Shown here: one piece after another, positions 13,151 through 25,296 of the stretch
Numbering within the stretch: the stretch's first letter is position 1
Layout of the letters: each line of letters starts with the position of its first letter
Assembly: GCF_025698545.1 (NCBI RefSeq)
Contig: NC_068567.1
Location: 2,418,001-2,482,000 of the forward strand
Reading direction: 5' to 3'
Length of the DNA stretch: 64,000 nucleotides
DNA from: Gossypium raimondii
Taxonomy: Eukaryota > Streptophyta > Magnoliopsida > Malvales > Malvaceae
Notes under the pieces: generated by a model
Database searches by the model: none
What the model saw: the letters and a program-made list of their open reading frames with translations, nothing else
What the model was told of the DNA's origin: nothing
Position numbers and translations under genes: made by a program

Positions 13151-13208
13151 CCCTCACGAAATATCTTTTTAAGCTATTTTAAAGTCGGGCTCGTTTTTAG
13201 TAAATAAT

Positions 13209-13692
13209 GGGTAAATTCATCCAAATGCCACTTAACTATTATTAAGTTTATGTTTTGATCACTAAACTTTGAAAAATTAAAAAATGGTTACTGAAGTATC
13301 TGAATTTTTACATTTAAGTTACTAGGTTGTTAAAATCTTTGTTGTACGACATTTTTTGTTTGCATTACGCCAATTGAAAACTCTTCTTTCCCTTCACTTC
13401 TATAGTTTTTTTTCATCAAACAACTTTCTTATCTGATTTTTTACACTTATTGTTACATCAACTTGGATTTAAGGTATGTTCTTCTACATGTCGATGGTTA
13501 TTGACCCACTGTACCGATCATTAAATCCTAGCTTGGAGCTTGCTAGCTAAACTTTTTTTTTTAAAAACTTAACAGCTTAGTGACTTAAACAAAAACCTTT
13601 AAATAGTTTATTGACCATTTTGTAATTTTTTAAAATTTAGTGATCAAAACATAAACTTATTAATAGTTCAGTAACATTAAATAGAATTTACC
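13209..13692. mobile_element. Foldback MITE (Mutator-like style)
   Basis: The left end starts GGGTAAATTC and the right end finishes GAATTTACC, its reverse complement. The match continues inward: 'aagtttatgttttgatcact' near 13240-13260 is mirrored by 'gtgatcaaaacataaactt' near 13641-13659. The arms are well over 100 bp and enclose a short non-coding centre. Flanking bases (tagtaaataat on the left, taaaaaatatt on the right) could be a decayed 9-11 bp target duplication. It sits just upstream of the RNA-binding protein gene's promoter. Confidence 0.7.
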
Positions 13693-14974
13693 TAAAAAAT
13701 ATTACAACTTTTCCAATCATTATAAGGTAAACTACATGATTAAGTTTACGTTTTGATCCAATTAATGCAATTTGGTCATGATATTGGTCATTGCGTCATT
13801 ACACATTAAGAGTGACGGAAATCACTCGTCTTTCATGCTAAGTAATTTAGATATTTTATGTTTATATGGGTTTAAACCAATACTGAGTCATCTAAAGTTA
13901 TCAATCTTTATTTCATCATCCTCACTTCTACAAAATATTTTTAGTAAAAATAATGAAAATAATTTCTTTATTATTTTCTAGTTTCCACATTTTATTTTTA
14001 AAATATTAAAATTTTTAACAAAATATATTTTCTTCAATATTTTCCACTTTCTAAAATCAAACAAAATCTAGATAAATCAAATGATAGCAAAAAGAAAAGA
14101 AGAAGAAGAAGAAGAAGTAGTTAAATCCCTTTACTTCCACTTTGCTTAAAAGAAAAATGCTATCCAAACAAGAGAAAAGAGGTTGCTTCTCTTACTCGTT
14201 ATTTTCTTTTGTTTTTGGTTAATTAAAAAAAGTATGAAAAAACAGTAGGATGATTACAAGTAATAGTACCGAGAATTACTACTAGGAAAATAAATTAAAG
14301 ATCATTGGGCCATGCGAGTTCCCTATAATAATTATGACCCATACCTCTAGCTAATTTAGCTCTTAATACAGGATCGTTCAAGTCATGTTTTTTTTGTTAT
14401 TAGCATAGGTGAATTTTTCTAGATCCATCCCTCAAAGGAACCAGACATGATATTTTTCATCATCCGGCTCAAGCAAAAGTCAATCGAATCAAATGGATAC
14501 AAACGAATACCTATAAAATAAATCTATATTCTATATGTTTAAAATAAATCTATATGTTATCCCTACATATATGAACGGTTCTATATGTAAAAAAAAAGTT
14601 ACCCGATTCCATTTTACGGAGTTGCAATTATCCATTCCGAGAAATTTTATCTTTACAGGTAAATGCTCAATACCTAAATAGACATACAAAGTCAATCGTA
14701 ATCAAGTGTTATAATTATATTAGTTATTGTTTAAAGTTCTGACAAAACAAATTCAGTGACCCATAAATAATTACATTAGAATACGGAGTTAAAACTTATA
14801 TGTAAATAAAAATAATATAGATAATTACTTCTACTTTACATTTTTCACTTTAGTATTATTATTAACTACAGCTAAAAACTAACTGAAAATTGTACACTAA
14901 GCTTCCTGAAGGCTATCAGATGACAGTCTGAAGCTTTCTGTATTTCAAAATATTTTGAAACTAGACTTGTTGGG

Positions 14975-15125
14975 ACTCATCGACCAAGACGAGCCCTCCA
15001 AAAATTGGCGTATGCCGCTTAGAACGGCGAGCACACGGTATTCTTTAGTAAAAGGCGAAAGAATAGTTCGCTCTGTGCTCACCGCACGGCTCCGTGATCA
15101 TTCCTGGTGTATTGGCGTTAGTTTA
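14975..15125. other. GC-rich structured island, possible organelle-derived insert
   Basis: This ~150-bp stretch is far more GC-rich than its surroundings and is predicted by eye to fold. The outer stem is GAGCACA (15029-15035) with TGTGCTC (15074-15080). The inner stem is ATTCTTT (15040-15046) with AAAGAAT (15058-15064). An adjacent short hairpin, CACGG/CCGTG, lies near 15085-15096. The reverse complement carries a 'gagccgtgcgg' phrase that recalls group II intron domain V. This suggests a fragment of plant mitochondrial DNA, but that is an inference and no organelle gene could be read. Confidence 0.35.
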
Positions 15126-16654
15126 TATACCTGAAGTTGGAGTGTTGGCCTATGTTTGTTATCGATATGGGATACAGCTGCAATAAAGTACGATTTTATC
15201 TTTATTTCTCAGGACTTGAAATCGAAAAGGGACCACGAGTAAAATTTGCTATTTAATTATCATATATTATCAGTACAAATAAATTATTTGAATAAAATAT
15301 TTGTAAATATTTAACTCAAAATCATTTAGTCTAGCTCATAATATATTTTTTATTTTTCAAAATTTTAATTTAATATTTAGTTATTACATATTTGCATAAT
15401 TTTTTAAACTTTTACAGGACTTATATTTAATTAATTTAATTATTATATTTTATATTCTACTAATTTAAATTATATTTATAAAATTACGAATTAATTTAAA
15501 ACATGTAATTATTTGTTTGATGGGAAAAAAACACATTAAAATGTATATAAGAAAAACATGATGTTTTTGAGTGTTCGGTCATTTGCAGAGGGAACAATTG
15601 TTGGGTTCCAAAGAAATTGGAGGATTTTGGGTTTTGCCCATCTTGGCTAAACATAAGGCAAACGCCTATGCAAAGCCCCCCATTGGGCCCTTATGGCCCC
15701 TTTGGCCATTATATCAATAATTATTATATAAAAAATAATTAAGGGTAGATTGATTGCATTTCGATTTCTCTACTAAAAATATATATATTTCGAGAGGTGT
15801 AAATTAATTTATCTATTAAATTTTTCTGTAAAATGATGACATGATACGTTAAATTTATGTTAAAATTATTTTTTATGGTTAAATTATAAAATGGTTTCAA
15901 CTATATTTTTCAATTTAGTCACTAAAATTTTCAAATTAAATATTTTAGTCATTTTGAGTTAATGTAAACTTTTTGATTGGTTTAGTAACAAAATTAGCAC
16001 TGTTATGTTTACACATTCTATTAATTTGATCCTAAATGTAAAAAATAACAAATTTAACCCTTAATGTTTTCAAGATTTGTCATTTTAGTTCTAATTTTAA
16101 AAATTCTATAAATTTGGCCCTCAGTATTTACAAAATCTTTCAATTAGTTCTAACTCTAAAAATTTTAAAAATTAAAAATATATTTTTAGCCTTTTTTATA
16201 ACACATCGACTAACCCATGTCAGATATTAAAATGAGAAAAAGAGTACTCTCTTTCAAGTCACTTGTAATAATTTCTTTTATTGTAATTTAGGCCTCACAC
16301 CGGATCAAACCAATTGATCTGAAACCTATCAAGAATAATTGGTTGCATTACTATCCAAACAGATAATATTATTTTTATTTTTATTTTTATGTTTTATCCT
16401 AACTTTTTAAATTTCTTTTAGACAATATTTAATTAGAAAAAGATAAGCTTAAATTAATATTCTTGTTTGGCAATGTCCAATATAATTTTGTTGTCAACCT
16501 TAAAATTTTGGTAATCGAATTCAACTCCTAAAATTATTTTCAGTGAAATAAATACACAATAAAATTAAAAAGAAAAAAGACAAACAAATGTACATATATA
16601 ATATGTAATATTAAATTATTAAACGTTATATTTAAGTGATCAATAATTATAATA

Positions 16655-16905
16655 AGTGGCGAAATTAGGAGGGCTCGGCCTTGTCTAAAATGAATTTTTT
16701 TTCATATAGACCTTTTAAAATTTTAAAAATTTAAATTAATAAAGGTAAAATTACATTTTGCCCTCTAAAAATAAAAAATTAATTTAATTCTTTAAAAATT
16801 ATAAAGATATTATCTATTAAAATGGTGATATTGTATTTTTTATCGTAAAAATTACAACTTAATTTCAACTCCTAAAATATTTTCTGATTTCGCCCTAATT
16901 ATAAT
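16655..16905 (+). repeat. Dispersed non-coding repeat, copy 2
   Basis: Same family and orientation as 2215-2440. It opens with 'gcgaaattaggagggctcgg', runs through 'ggtaaaattacattttgcc' and 'aaaattataaagatatta', and ends near 'tttcgccctaatt'. It is diverged, non-coding and of unassigned superfamily. Confidence 0.5.
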
Positions 16906-18499
16906 ATCATATAAATAAAAAGCTATATAGTCATGTTTATTTTCGATTTATTGACTTTGTTAATTATTTAGCTTGACTTTATAATTGAAATAATTTAATT
17001 AAAAAGAGAAAAAAAATTGGAGGGGTGCAATGGTAAAAGCAAAACCACATGGGGGGAGAGTCTTGAGATTCAATCATCGAACATTTTCTTATTTTTTTGC
17101 TTTAATATTCTCTTTTTATATTCAATGAGAAATGATAGGGTTACAGGTGTAATAAACATATGGATGAACTCATAGGCTGGGGTGTTGCCACGTGGTGATT
17201 ATCCACTACTTAAAAAGAAAATGGCTTTCCTTGCTGTAACTAAACTGACGGGTGAAGGAAGGATTTGATACAAAACCTCTCTTATAATACATATTTTATA
17301 TTTATTAATATTTTATTTAGTTTAAATTTTAATTTAATTTAGTTGATATTTATAAATAGTATATTTTAAATCTAATGTATTGTTTATATTTTTCGAGCTT
17401 ATTATTTTCTCAAATTTTAAATAAATATTTAAATTTATATAAATAAATCGATCTATTAACAAATCCATTCTCAGCATTGCATAATTGTTGTTTTAGTCGA
17501 GTTCAATTTTGATTGTAAGATTTCAATAGATGGGTTGCAAATTTATCATTTTATTAGTAAATTAACGTTTTCAACATCGGATTAATTATTAAACTAGTTT
17601 TATTGATTCTCGTTAGATTGATTTAATAAAATAAATTGCTTTTAAAATTAAAATTAATATTAATATTAAAAAAATCAATCGACTATCCACTATTCACATG
17701 TCAAGTAAAAAGTATTTATAAGATGTTTGAGATTAATTCAAATTAATTCTTCTACCATTAAATTGATCAATTTAATAAGGTTCAATATTAATTAATTGTA
17801 ATATATAATTTATTGAACCAACTCAAACTTAATCCATCCGAATTAAAAAAGTTAAAATATTATCAAATTACAATTTAATTTAATTCGTATTATATAAATT
17901 TTGATATATATATATATTTGGATAAAAGATTTCTTCACCCCTCTTAATTTCAAAATTGAAAAATTGATTTCTTTAAAAAATCGAAACAATTTAATTTTGC
18001 CAAATTTGAAAGAGAGTAACTAAGCATATTTAATCACGATATTAATAATTTAATATAGTTCATCAATTATACATAATTTTAATTGGAGTAACAACAAGTT
18101 TAGTCCTTAATATTTACATGTTTTGTCAATTTAGTCATGACTCTTAAAAATTAAAAAATAACCTCAATATTTACAAAAATATTGCCAGTTAAATTCATTA
18201 AACCAAAATAATATTGAGAGCTCAAAATTATGTGTAATTAATAAAAAATTAACATTAAGCTTAATTACCCTTTATTTTTGAAATTAATAAAAATTAAATT
18301 ACTCCCATTTTTTTTAGGACTGATTTTTTTTTTTTTTACAAAATATTTGGGCCTTTTGTAGCTTTCTTCGTCGGCCTCTCTTAAATTAATTAATTAAAAA
18401 TTGTTTTTGTTTGGATTTGATTTTCTTGTAAGATTTTCTGTCTCGCGTCGAACCTCCGAAAATACAAATTAATAATAAGGCCCTCTTCTTTCAAAGAAG

Positions 18500-19939
18500 A
18501 GCTCTTTTATAATTTTCCTTTATTTTCTCTCAAAACACCCAGCACTTCAATACCCAAAAAATTAAGGAAAAAAAAACCCACAAAAAAGAAAAGAAAATCA
18601 TTTAACAGGTAGAAAAAAAAACTGGGATTAAACTTTACTTACTTCTTCTACTTATCTCTTTAATTTGTATTTTTTATAATTAATTTTTTATTAATTCAAG
18701 AGCAAAAAAAGAAAAAAAAAAAAGAAATAGAAAGGATCTTGTTCCTTCCTACAATGCCCAATTTGTTGCGGGCAAGGTAATAATCTTAACCTTTCCTCAT
18801 TACCCTTCAAATTCCATTTTTTGTTTTTTTTAAAAGCTGATTTTTTGGCTTTGAATCAAAGATTTTTTTTTTTTTTTTGGCTTTTTGATCGATATCCATT
18901 TACTATTAAGGTACTTAGAAAAAGTAAGTTTCTTTCTTTAAAAACCCTTTTTAGGGTTTTTTTTTAATTTGATGGTTAGAGAAAATTGGGGTTTTCTTAA
19001 TGTTTTTTCAATTTTAATTTAATGGATACTTGATGTTATCTCAGCTGAAGTTTTTGTTTGATTGATTTTTTTTTTGTAGGGTTTTCATCCGGATCAACAA
19101 ATTGGGGGGAATTTCCCAAATTGGGAACTGATTAGGGTTCTGATTAGAGTATAAATGAGCTCAACCTCTCGTTTTTGTAGTATCGGATTGAAGAGCTGTT
19201 TGTTTCGAGGTTTAAGTTATTAAAACAGATTGCTTAAAGGGAAATGGTGATTGAAAAGCTTTTGGACATGGAAGAAGATTGCTTTCGTATATAATTGTGT
19301 AGATAGTGATTCAAAAGCTTGAAGATTTAGTTGTTTTAGAGAAATAGGGTATTTGGGTTTTCAGTAAAATTTTTATGTGTTTGATCTCAATTTGGGGATG
19401 GTTTTGGCATTGGATTATATTATTGGGACAAGGAGGTGATGATTCTTTATTGTGCTGCAGATAACAGTGAGGGTCAGATTGTACTGGACCATTTTTGTTT
19501 CTTGAAGAACCATTTGGTATACCATAGTTTTTGAGCTAGAATTCTTGATCAAAACAGCATTTCTTTAAGTTATATTTCTATTTGGGGCATTATTGAAGTA
19601 GCTTAGGGTAAAGCACCAGTAGGGTTTAGCAGTGATTGGAGACTTGCTGTGGTGATTTTATTATTTGAAGTGATTCAGTCATAGATAGTTGACTTGGAGT
19701 TACATTTGAGGTTAGGGAGATTAAGGAGCTTGGTGGGTTTAGGAACTCTTTTTGAGCTATTAAGAGTGACAGGAGTTTCATGGAGGAACACTGAAGCTGG
19801 AAATGTATGCAGGGATATGGTGCATGGATAGGAGCATAGTTACTTGTTGTTCCTTTTCCTGGACATTGCTATCGGAAGATAATCCAAGTGTTTTTGCGCT
19901 CAAAAGGCATTCTTGTTTCGTGTTCTAAACTTCTGTGAA
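18500..19939 (+). promoter_or_regulatory. Long intron-containing leader with several upstream ORFs
   Basis: Transcription probably starts near 18.5 kb, just after a CT-rich stretch. A donor at 18777 (GGCAAG|gtaata) and an acceptor at 19078-19079 (ttttgtag) define a ~300-base leader intron. The second leader exon is about 860 bases. It carries upstream ATGs at 19155 (22-codon ORF to 19223), 19244 (16 codons) and 19375 (29 codons). An earlier ATG at 18754 reads across the splice junction into a 24-codon ORF. Such a leader would be expected to lower translation of the main ORF. Confidence 0.6.
19155..19223 (+). CDS. Upstream ORF, 22-residue peptide
   Basis: The ORF begins ATGAGCTCAACC and ends TAA, coding for a 22-residue Ser/Arg/Cys-containing peptide (MSSTSRFCSIG... 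to ...GLSY). It is fully inside the leader exon, about 720 bases before the main start codon. Whether its peptide sequence is conserved, which would mark it as a regulatory uORF, cannot be judged from one genome. The translation is direct; its function is unknown. Confidence 0.35.
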   Translation: MSSTSRFCSIGLKSCLFRGLSY

Positions 19940-22900
19940 ATGTCGCGTTGCTTTCCTTTCCCACCACCAGGATATGAAAAGAAGGCTAGGACCGATGACG
20001 TGGACTTGCTAAATAAGGTTAACACCGCTTACTTACATTATGTAACATTTTTATGATAGAATTAGCATTCATTAGTATCATGAGAACAAATTCCCTGATC
20101 TGAATTCGACGGTAACATTTCCAAGTGATGTTATAAGGTTTCTTCTATCTTGTCTCGATGTATATTATGTAAATATAGTGTTCTGTGATTTTATTCTTAT
20201 TGATGATTCAATAATGCCTTGCCTTGCTGAATGAAGAATTTTTATAATTTCAGATTAGGTTGATGGGCTGTATGTTATGAACTTATAGCAACTGAATCAT
20301 ATGGGAATAAATAGTTAAACTGCAGGCTTATTTAAAATGGTATACTGGGATTTCTTGTACTAATTTGTATACTCACCATTAGGCACTAGCTGTGATATTT
20401 ATGATTGAATGGAAATCTCAAGGACTAGTTAGCATCTCAATATCTTAATTAATGGCTGAATGAACATCTCTAGCTGTGATATTTATGACTGAATGAACTC
20501 TATTTAGTCTTGAAATGTATTCTATGAAGTCCCATTTTTTGCCTTAACCAAGTGAATGCGTGATTCTAGAGAAAACTGTGTGTTAGACTTAATAGAGTAA
20601 CCATTCTGGTCAGTGCATGAAAAGTCCTTACTCCTATCTTTCACAAGAAGGCACCTATTTCTCTAAAGGAAACAAAAAGATAAGGCAAGAGTCCCTGGAT
20701 CACTGCAGCGAGAATAAAACATTTTATTGAAGTGATTATTTAAGCATAGTTAATTGGGGGATATTTATGTTGACCATGACTATTTGTTGCTTTACTGCAT
20801 AATTTGAGAGGAAGAGTATTTTCACATTTGACATCAAATATGTAGATGAAAGCTGTCTAGAATTGCAAGTGAATCTGCAATTAAGAAAATGATGTTTTTT
20901 GGTGTGTTTTTCATGTTTTTCTTTCTCGTGTTTTAGAACACTTTACGTTAGTTTTGTGCCCATTCATAATTTTCTTTCCCCTATCCCTCTGGCTTGGGTT
21001 ATTGTGTGCTGGTGTTGAGAGACTAGAGTCAGTAGATTATATTTCCTTAGTGTATACAAACTGTTCAGAGCAGAAGCAGCTTCCCCCCTCCTACCCCCCA
21101 CCTGAAAAGGCAAATCTATTCCTCTAAGCCTTCAAGTACAATGCATGTATATATGTTAACAATCAATGGTGTCTGAAAGTTGAATGGGACAATGTGTGTG
21201 ACAAGTATATTGCGCCTTGAGAATTTCTTGTTTAAAGGATGGAATTTCAAGTGAATAGATCTTCTCTAGTACTTTGGTCTTGAAAGTGTCCAGGGATGGT
21301 AATGCTAATCTCTCTCTGTTTGTTCTCAATCTCTTCATTACTAGGATGTTTTTAAATGTCAATGAAATCCACCTTGCTTTGGTGGCGTAGTGCATATCTC
21401 CTTTCTATCATCTATTTTGTACTAATGCCATGAAGGCTGTGGTATTACCTGAGTTCCTATTTCTTAACAGCCTTGTTCTACTGCTTGTATATCCACAAAT
21501 TTAGGTTGACAACTGCTCCGTGGTCACCCTATGCACCCAAAATCTAGAAGAGATTTTTGGAACATTTTGGTGTACAGGCAGTACTTTATGGATTTGAATA
21601 TCATTTTCCATGCTCAAACTAGTAGAAGTTGCTATTTTTTCCTAGTTGTTTTTGCATGGTTAAGCTCTTTGGACAAAAACTGATTTTATTCATTATGTAG
21701 TATGTTATGTGACGGGTATTTTGTCTGTGATTTAAAGTTTGGTATTTCATAATTGTTATAGCATATGACGTTTTATGGTAGAGGTTTGTGGAACTTAACA
21801 ATCTATTCTAGCTAGTGCCGTCTGTTTGCTGATTCGTTATATTGGTGAATGATGGTGGTTCAACCTTGTCTCCTTTAATTCCCTTCTGTCGTGATTTTTC
21901 AGGATAGAATGCATAGATTATCTTCTGCACTAAGCTGATTTGTTATATTGGTGAATGATGGTGGTTCAACCTTGTCTCCTTTAATTCCCTTCTGTCGTGA
22001 TTTTCAGGATAGAATGCATAGATTATCTTCTGGACTAACTTTTAACTAATCCTGTCTATAATTTCTTGATGTACAATTGGTGTGTAATTTGTTGACTGAG
22101 GTATTTTCTCAGTTGGTATGCTTTATTCGGTATTAATTGTAACTTGGTGCTATTGGATCTTTTAGTGTTACTTTCAACTTTTTAGGCTTACTGAAGATAT
22201 GTTTGGTTGTTTCCGAGTTACGTAAATGTTCTTTTGCATTGGATTTGTGAGACTATGTTTTTCAAACATCGTTCTCAATTTTCAGGAGAAGCAAAAAGAG
22301 AAGTCACATAAGAAGGAGAAGAAGGAGAAGAGAGAAAAGAAAGAAAAAAAGGAGAAAGATAGAAGCGATGGAAAGCATAAGGATAAGAAAGACAAAAAGG
22401 AAAAACACAAAGACAAAGACAAAAAGAAGGAAAAGAGTCGAGATAAAGAAAAAGAGAGGGAAAGAAGTAATAACTCGGAGGAAAAGAAGTTTCCTGGTCA
22501 ACCTGATGGTCAAAATGGGGAGAAAACCTCAGATGAGAAGAAATTTCTGGAAAAACCTGAAGGTCACAGTGGGGAGAAGTTTATCCAGAAAGAGAAGGGC
22601 AGGGATAAAGATCGAAGCAGTTTTTCAAGTGAGAAGAACTTTGCTGGGCACATTTCAAGTTTTAACCGGGAGAAGATCGGCCAGAATAGTCATCCGGCTC
22701 AAGGTTTTAGGGATTCTAAATTTGTGCAGGAGTTGGCGGGGAGAGTCAGAGATGAAGGTGCTGGAGCTGCAAGCCAATTGGCAGATAAGTCTATGGGTAC
22801 TAACCGGAAAAGAGATGAGGGAATGGTCGGGTTTGTGGCTAAGACTGCCCACAAACCGGCTGAAGAGAAAGAAAAGTCCAAGAGAAGTGATCATAGGAGG

Positions 22901-24082
22901 TTCGATGTGCAAGGGATCAAGGAGGAGACCAGAGCTGGTGGAAATGCTATGGTTCCGAACCTTGCTGGGGCAGTTAAAGCTAAAGTTGAAGGGATCCCCA
23001 AACAAGTGGAGAATAATACCGAGAAGCGAGGGGAGGGGAAAGAAAAGGTTAAAGAAAAAGAAGGTGATAATAAAACCAAGGATAGGCGCAAAGATAAAGA
23101 CAGAGAGAAGAAAAGTCACGGCAAAGATAAGGATAGGGACAAAGCGAAGGAGGAGAAGGCGAAGGCGAAGGCGAAAGGTGAACATAGGAATTTGGAGCTG
23201 GATAACTTAAAAGGAAGCAACAAAGATGGCCCTGGGGGTAACATTAATCTGAAAACATCTCATCCTTCCAAGGATGGAAACAAGGGTGTTGTTGCTGAGG
23301 AAAATCTCCGCAAGCGGAAGGACTTGGAGAAAAATGGATTTTTTCATGGTGAGTTTTATACCATGATTGTATATACAATCCCGCTGATCACTTGAAACTT
23401 TTTTGGTGTTAGTTTAGGTAGGTGATCACTTGAAACTTTGGTGTCTTTTATCTGTTAAGAAAACCTGTCCATAAAATCGAGCAATTGCTTTCATGGCAAT
23501 AATTTATCAAATTTTTTGTTAGCAGGGGCTAGAATTGGAAAGCTCTATAATCATCTTGGTAACAAGTTCCACTTTCTTTTTTGCTTTTTTCTTACAGTTG
23601 ATGACATTAAACCCAATAAGTTGCCCAAAAGTTCTTCCTCTCAACCGTTGACGGGCAATGGAAGGACATTGGAACCTTGTCAAGCTCCCATTCCACTTAC
23701 TTTAGATAGCAAGGGGGCAGGAACCAGTCTTAAGGTTGATAATAAAGAACGCAAGGTGAATGGCATCATTGAAGCTCAGCTGTTATCTGTCTCCCCACCA
23801 AAGCAATTATCATCAAGTGCACAAGCTAGTCAAATTGATGAAGTGTCTATCAGACCGCCCCATCCGGACTTGAAGTACTTGAGCCAGGTACTTTCAGTGC
23901 CCAAAATGGAACAATGGTCTGATTTTGATGACCAATCATGGCTATTTCACAGTATTGAATCTCAATCAAAGAAACCCAAGGTGGGATTTTCAGAGATTGA
24001 CGAGCCACCACAAGTATGGGCCGAGGCTCTGCAGATAGAGTCGGCTGATGTTTGTGCTCTCCCGTACGTTATTCCATATTGA
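19940..24082 (+). CDS. Lysine-rich, charged nuclear-type protein of unknown function
   Basis: Three coding exons: 19940-20017, 22286-23348 and 23598-24082, all GT-AG and in phase, giving 541 residues. The N-terminus is short and distinctive (MSRCFPFPPPGYEKK, then 'DDVDLLNK'). Residues about 27-100 are an extreme Lys/Glu/Asp stretch ('EKKEK', 'DKDKKKEK') and a second such block lies near 265-330. The C-terminal third is less charged and ends 'VWAEALQIESADVCALPYVIPY' (given in part), which I recognise as a conserved ending in plant proteins loosely labelled 'myb-like protein X'. No enzymatic domain is visible; charged low-complexity blocks with many KK/KR clusters suggest nuclear location and nucleic-acid or chromatin association. 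The 2.27-kb first coding intron contains a tandem duplication. Exons 2 and 3 were fixed by phase and by that ending. Confidence 0.8.
21829..22038 (+). repeat. Intronic ~105-bp tandem duplication
   Basis: Two nearly identical head-to-tail copies begin 'gctgattcgttatattgg' and 'gctgatttgttatattgg' and both run through 'ggatagaatgcatagatt'. They differ at only a few positions, so the duplication is recent. It lies inside the large intron of the lysine-rich protein gene. A 'tttttcagg' or 'ttttcagg' acceptor-like sequence occurs in each copy, which might allow cryptic splicing. Confidence 0.85.
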
Positions 24083-25079
24083 TTTATCTTTATTTAGTGA
24101 GCACATGGTTAACCCTCCTACACTGCAGCAGGGTTTTGCCCTTGTTGGGGGTGGATTCTTTGGTTTTATTCAGCATTCTTTTGTTGTCAAACTCTAGTGT
24201 TGCAGTGAATGTTTTCGAACAACTGACTGCCATATTGATCTGCCACGGCAACCATCACGTTGGTCCATCACGTCATTCCACTGCTGGAAGTGTAGGGTGC
24301 ATATCTGCGTCCTGGTACCAAGCTACTAATTCATTTCAAAGCACACAAACCGATGAGAGCAACCGAATGACTGAAGGGTGCCTTAAGAGAAGGTAATGTA
24401 TAAAGCTTGTGCATATTCTTATTTGAATTGCTTAAAGCTGAGATGGTCCTTTCTAATTGAGATTGTGAGAGAAACTAGCTGTGGTCTTTGCAATTCCACT
24501 GCAATTTTGATTTGTAACATAGAACTCTTATATTTACAATAAATGTAAGATAGAGGGAAAAGAAGTAGTGGCATTCATTTATTCACCTCTCCTGTAAGTG
24601 TTGTTCATATTACCATTTTGCTTTTTGTATACAGTTATAGGTTTTTTCGATCAGATTTGAGTCTCACGAAGCTGTCTTGGTCTTGAAATTAACCAAACCA
24701 TTATTCTGTCTGAAACATCCTGTTAGTTCTCATAACCGTCTTATATTCAATCCTCTGCCAGTGTCTGGATTCTTCATGCTTGTAAGCTACGTTATTCCGA
24801 CTCTTCTCATTTTTCTCAAAGTAATCGTGTCCAGACATGGATGTGAGGATATGACCGTCAAACATCTTCATATACAAAGGGAACTTAGAAATATCTGGTT
24901 TTACCCATATTAGAATATAGATCAGACCAGTTGATTCAATTGGGAACTTTTAGGTCAAGTAGTTTGACTGTATTGATTTAATCGAAGATTTTAAGAACTG
25001 GTGAAAACTGGAAACCGGAAATCAGATGACCCGGAAAAGCTACGGTGAACTCAAAATTTGTGTATTTTTAAAGAACTTA
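24083..25079 (+). other. 3' untranslated region and short intergenic DNA
   Basis: Moderately GC-balanced DNA continues for several hundred bases after the stop codon and is best read as the 3' untranslated region of the lysine-rich protein gene. Near 24930-25060 there are phrases such as 'accagttgattcaattggg' and 'actggaaaccgg' typical of a dispersed plant repeat. Similar wording appears at 43.32-43.40 and 46.98-47.20 kb. The Harbinger-type element begins at 25080. Confidence 0.5.
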
Positions 25080-25095
25080 GGGTGCGTTTGGTTCG

Positions 25096-25175
25096 CTGTA
25101 TTGGATTAGAGGTGTATTGGATTAGAGGTGTATTGGGATTAGAGGTGTATTGGATTAGAGGTGTAATAGCTAATC
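25096..25175 (+). repeat. Subterminal tandem units of the Harbinger element
   Basis: Four consecutive ~16-17 bp units of the form 'tattggattagaggtg' occur directly inside the left terminal repeat. Subterminal repeat arrays are commonly transposase-binding sites in this superfamily; that role is inferred here. Confidence 0.75.
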
Positions 25176-25296
25176 CACTGTTTGGTTGAATGTAATGGAA
25201 TAGAGGCGTAATAGTAATCTTGTGTTTGGTTGAATGGAATAGAGGTGTAATAGCATAATGGAAAAAACTAAAATGACTAGAATACCCTTAGCATAA

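Larger units (their letters stand above)
13700..18500. other. Gene-free repeat-rich intergenic DNA
   Basis: No gene is supportable. Apart from the GC-rich island and the dispersed repeat listed separately, there are fragments of foldback-type repeats near 15.88-16.20 and 18.07-18.33 kb (phrases such as 'tcaatttagtcac' and 'taaaattttcaaattaaat'). A possible tRNA-like SINE remnant lies near 17.02-17.08 kb (a 'tgcaatggtaaaagc' A-box-like and a 'gagattcaatcatcgaac' B-box-like phrase). All reading frames are short. Confidence 0.55.

Noticed and set aside
22304-23185. Long minus-strand and +1 frames over the lysine-rich exon
   Set aside because: They are shadows of AAG/GAG-rich coding DNA, read as Leu/Phe-rich or Arg-rich low-complexity peptides.
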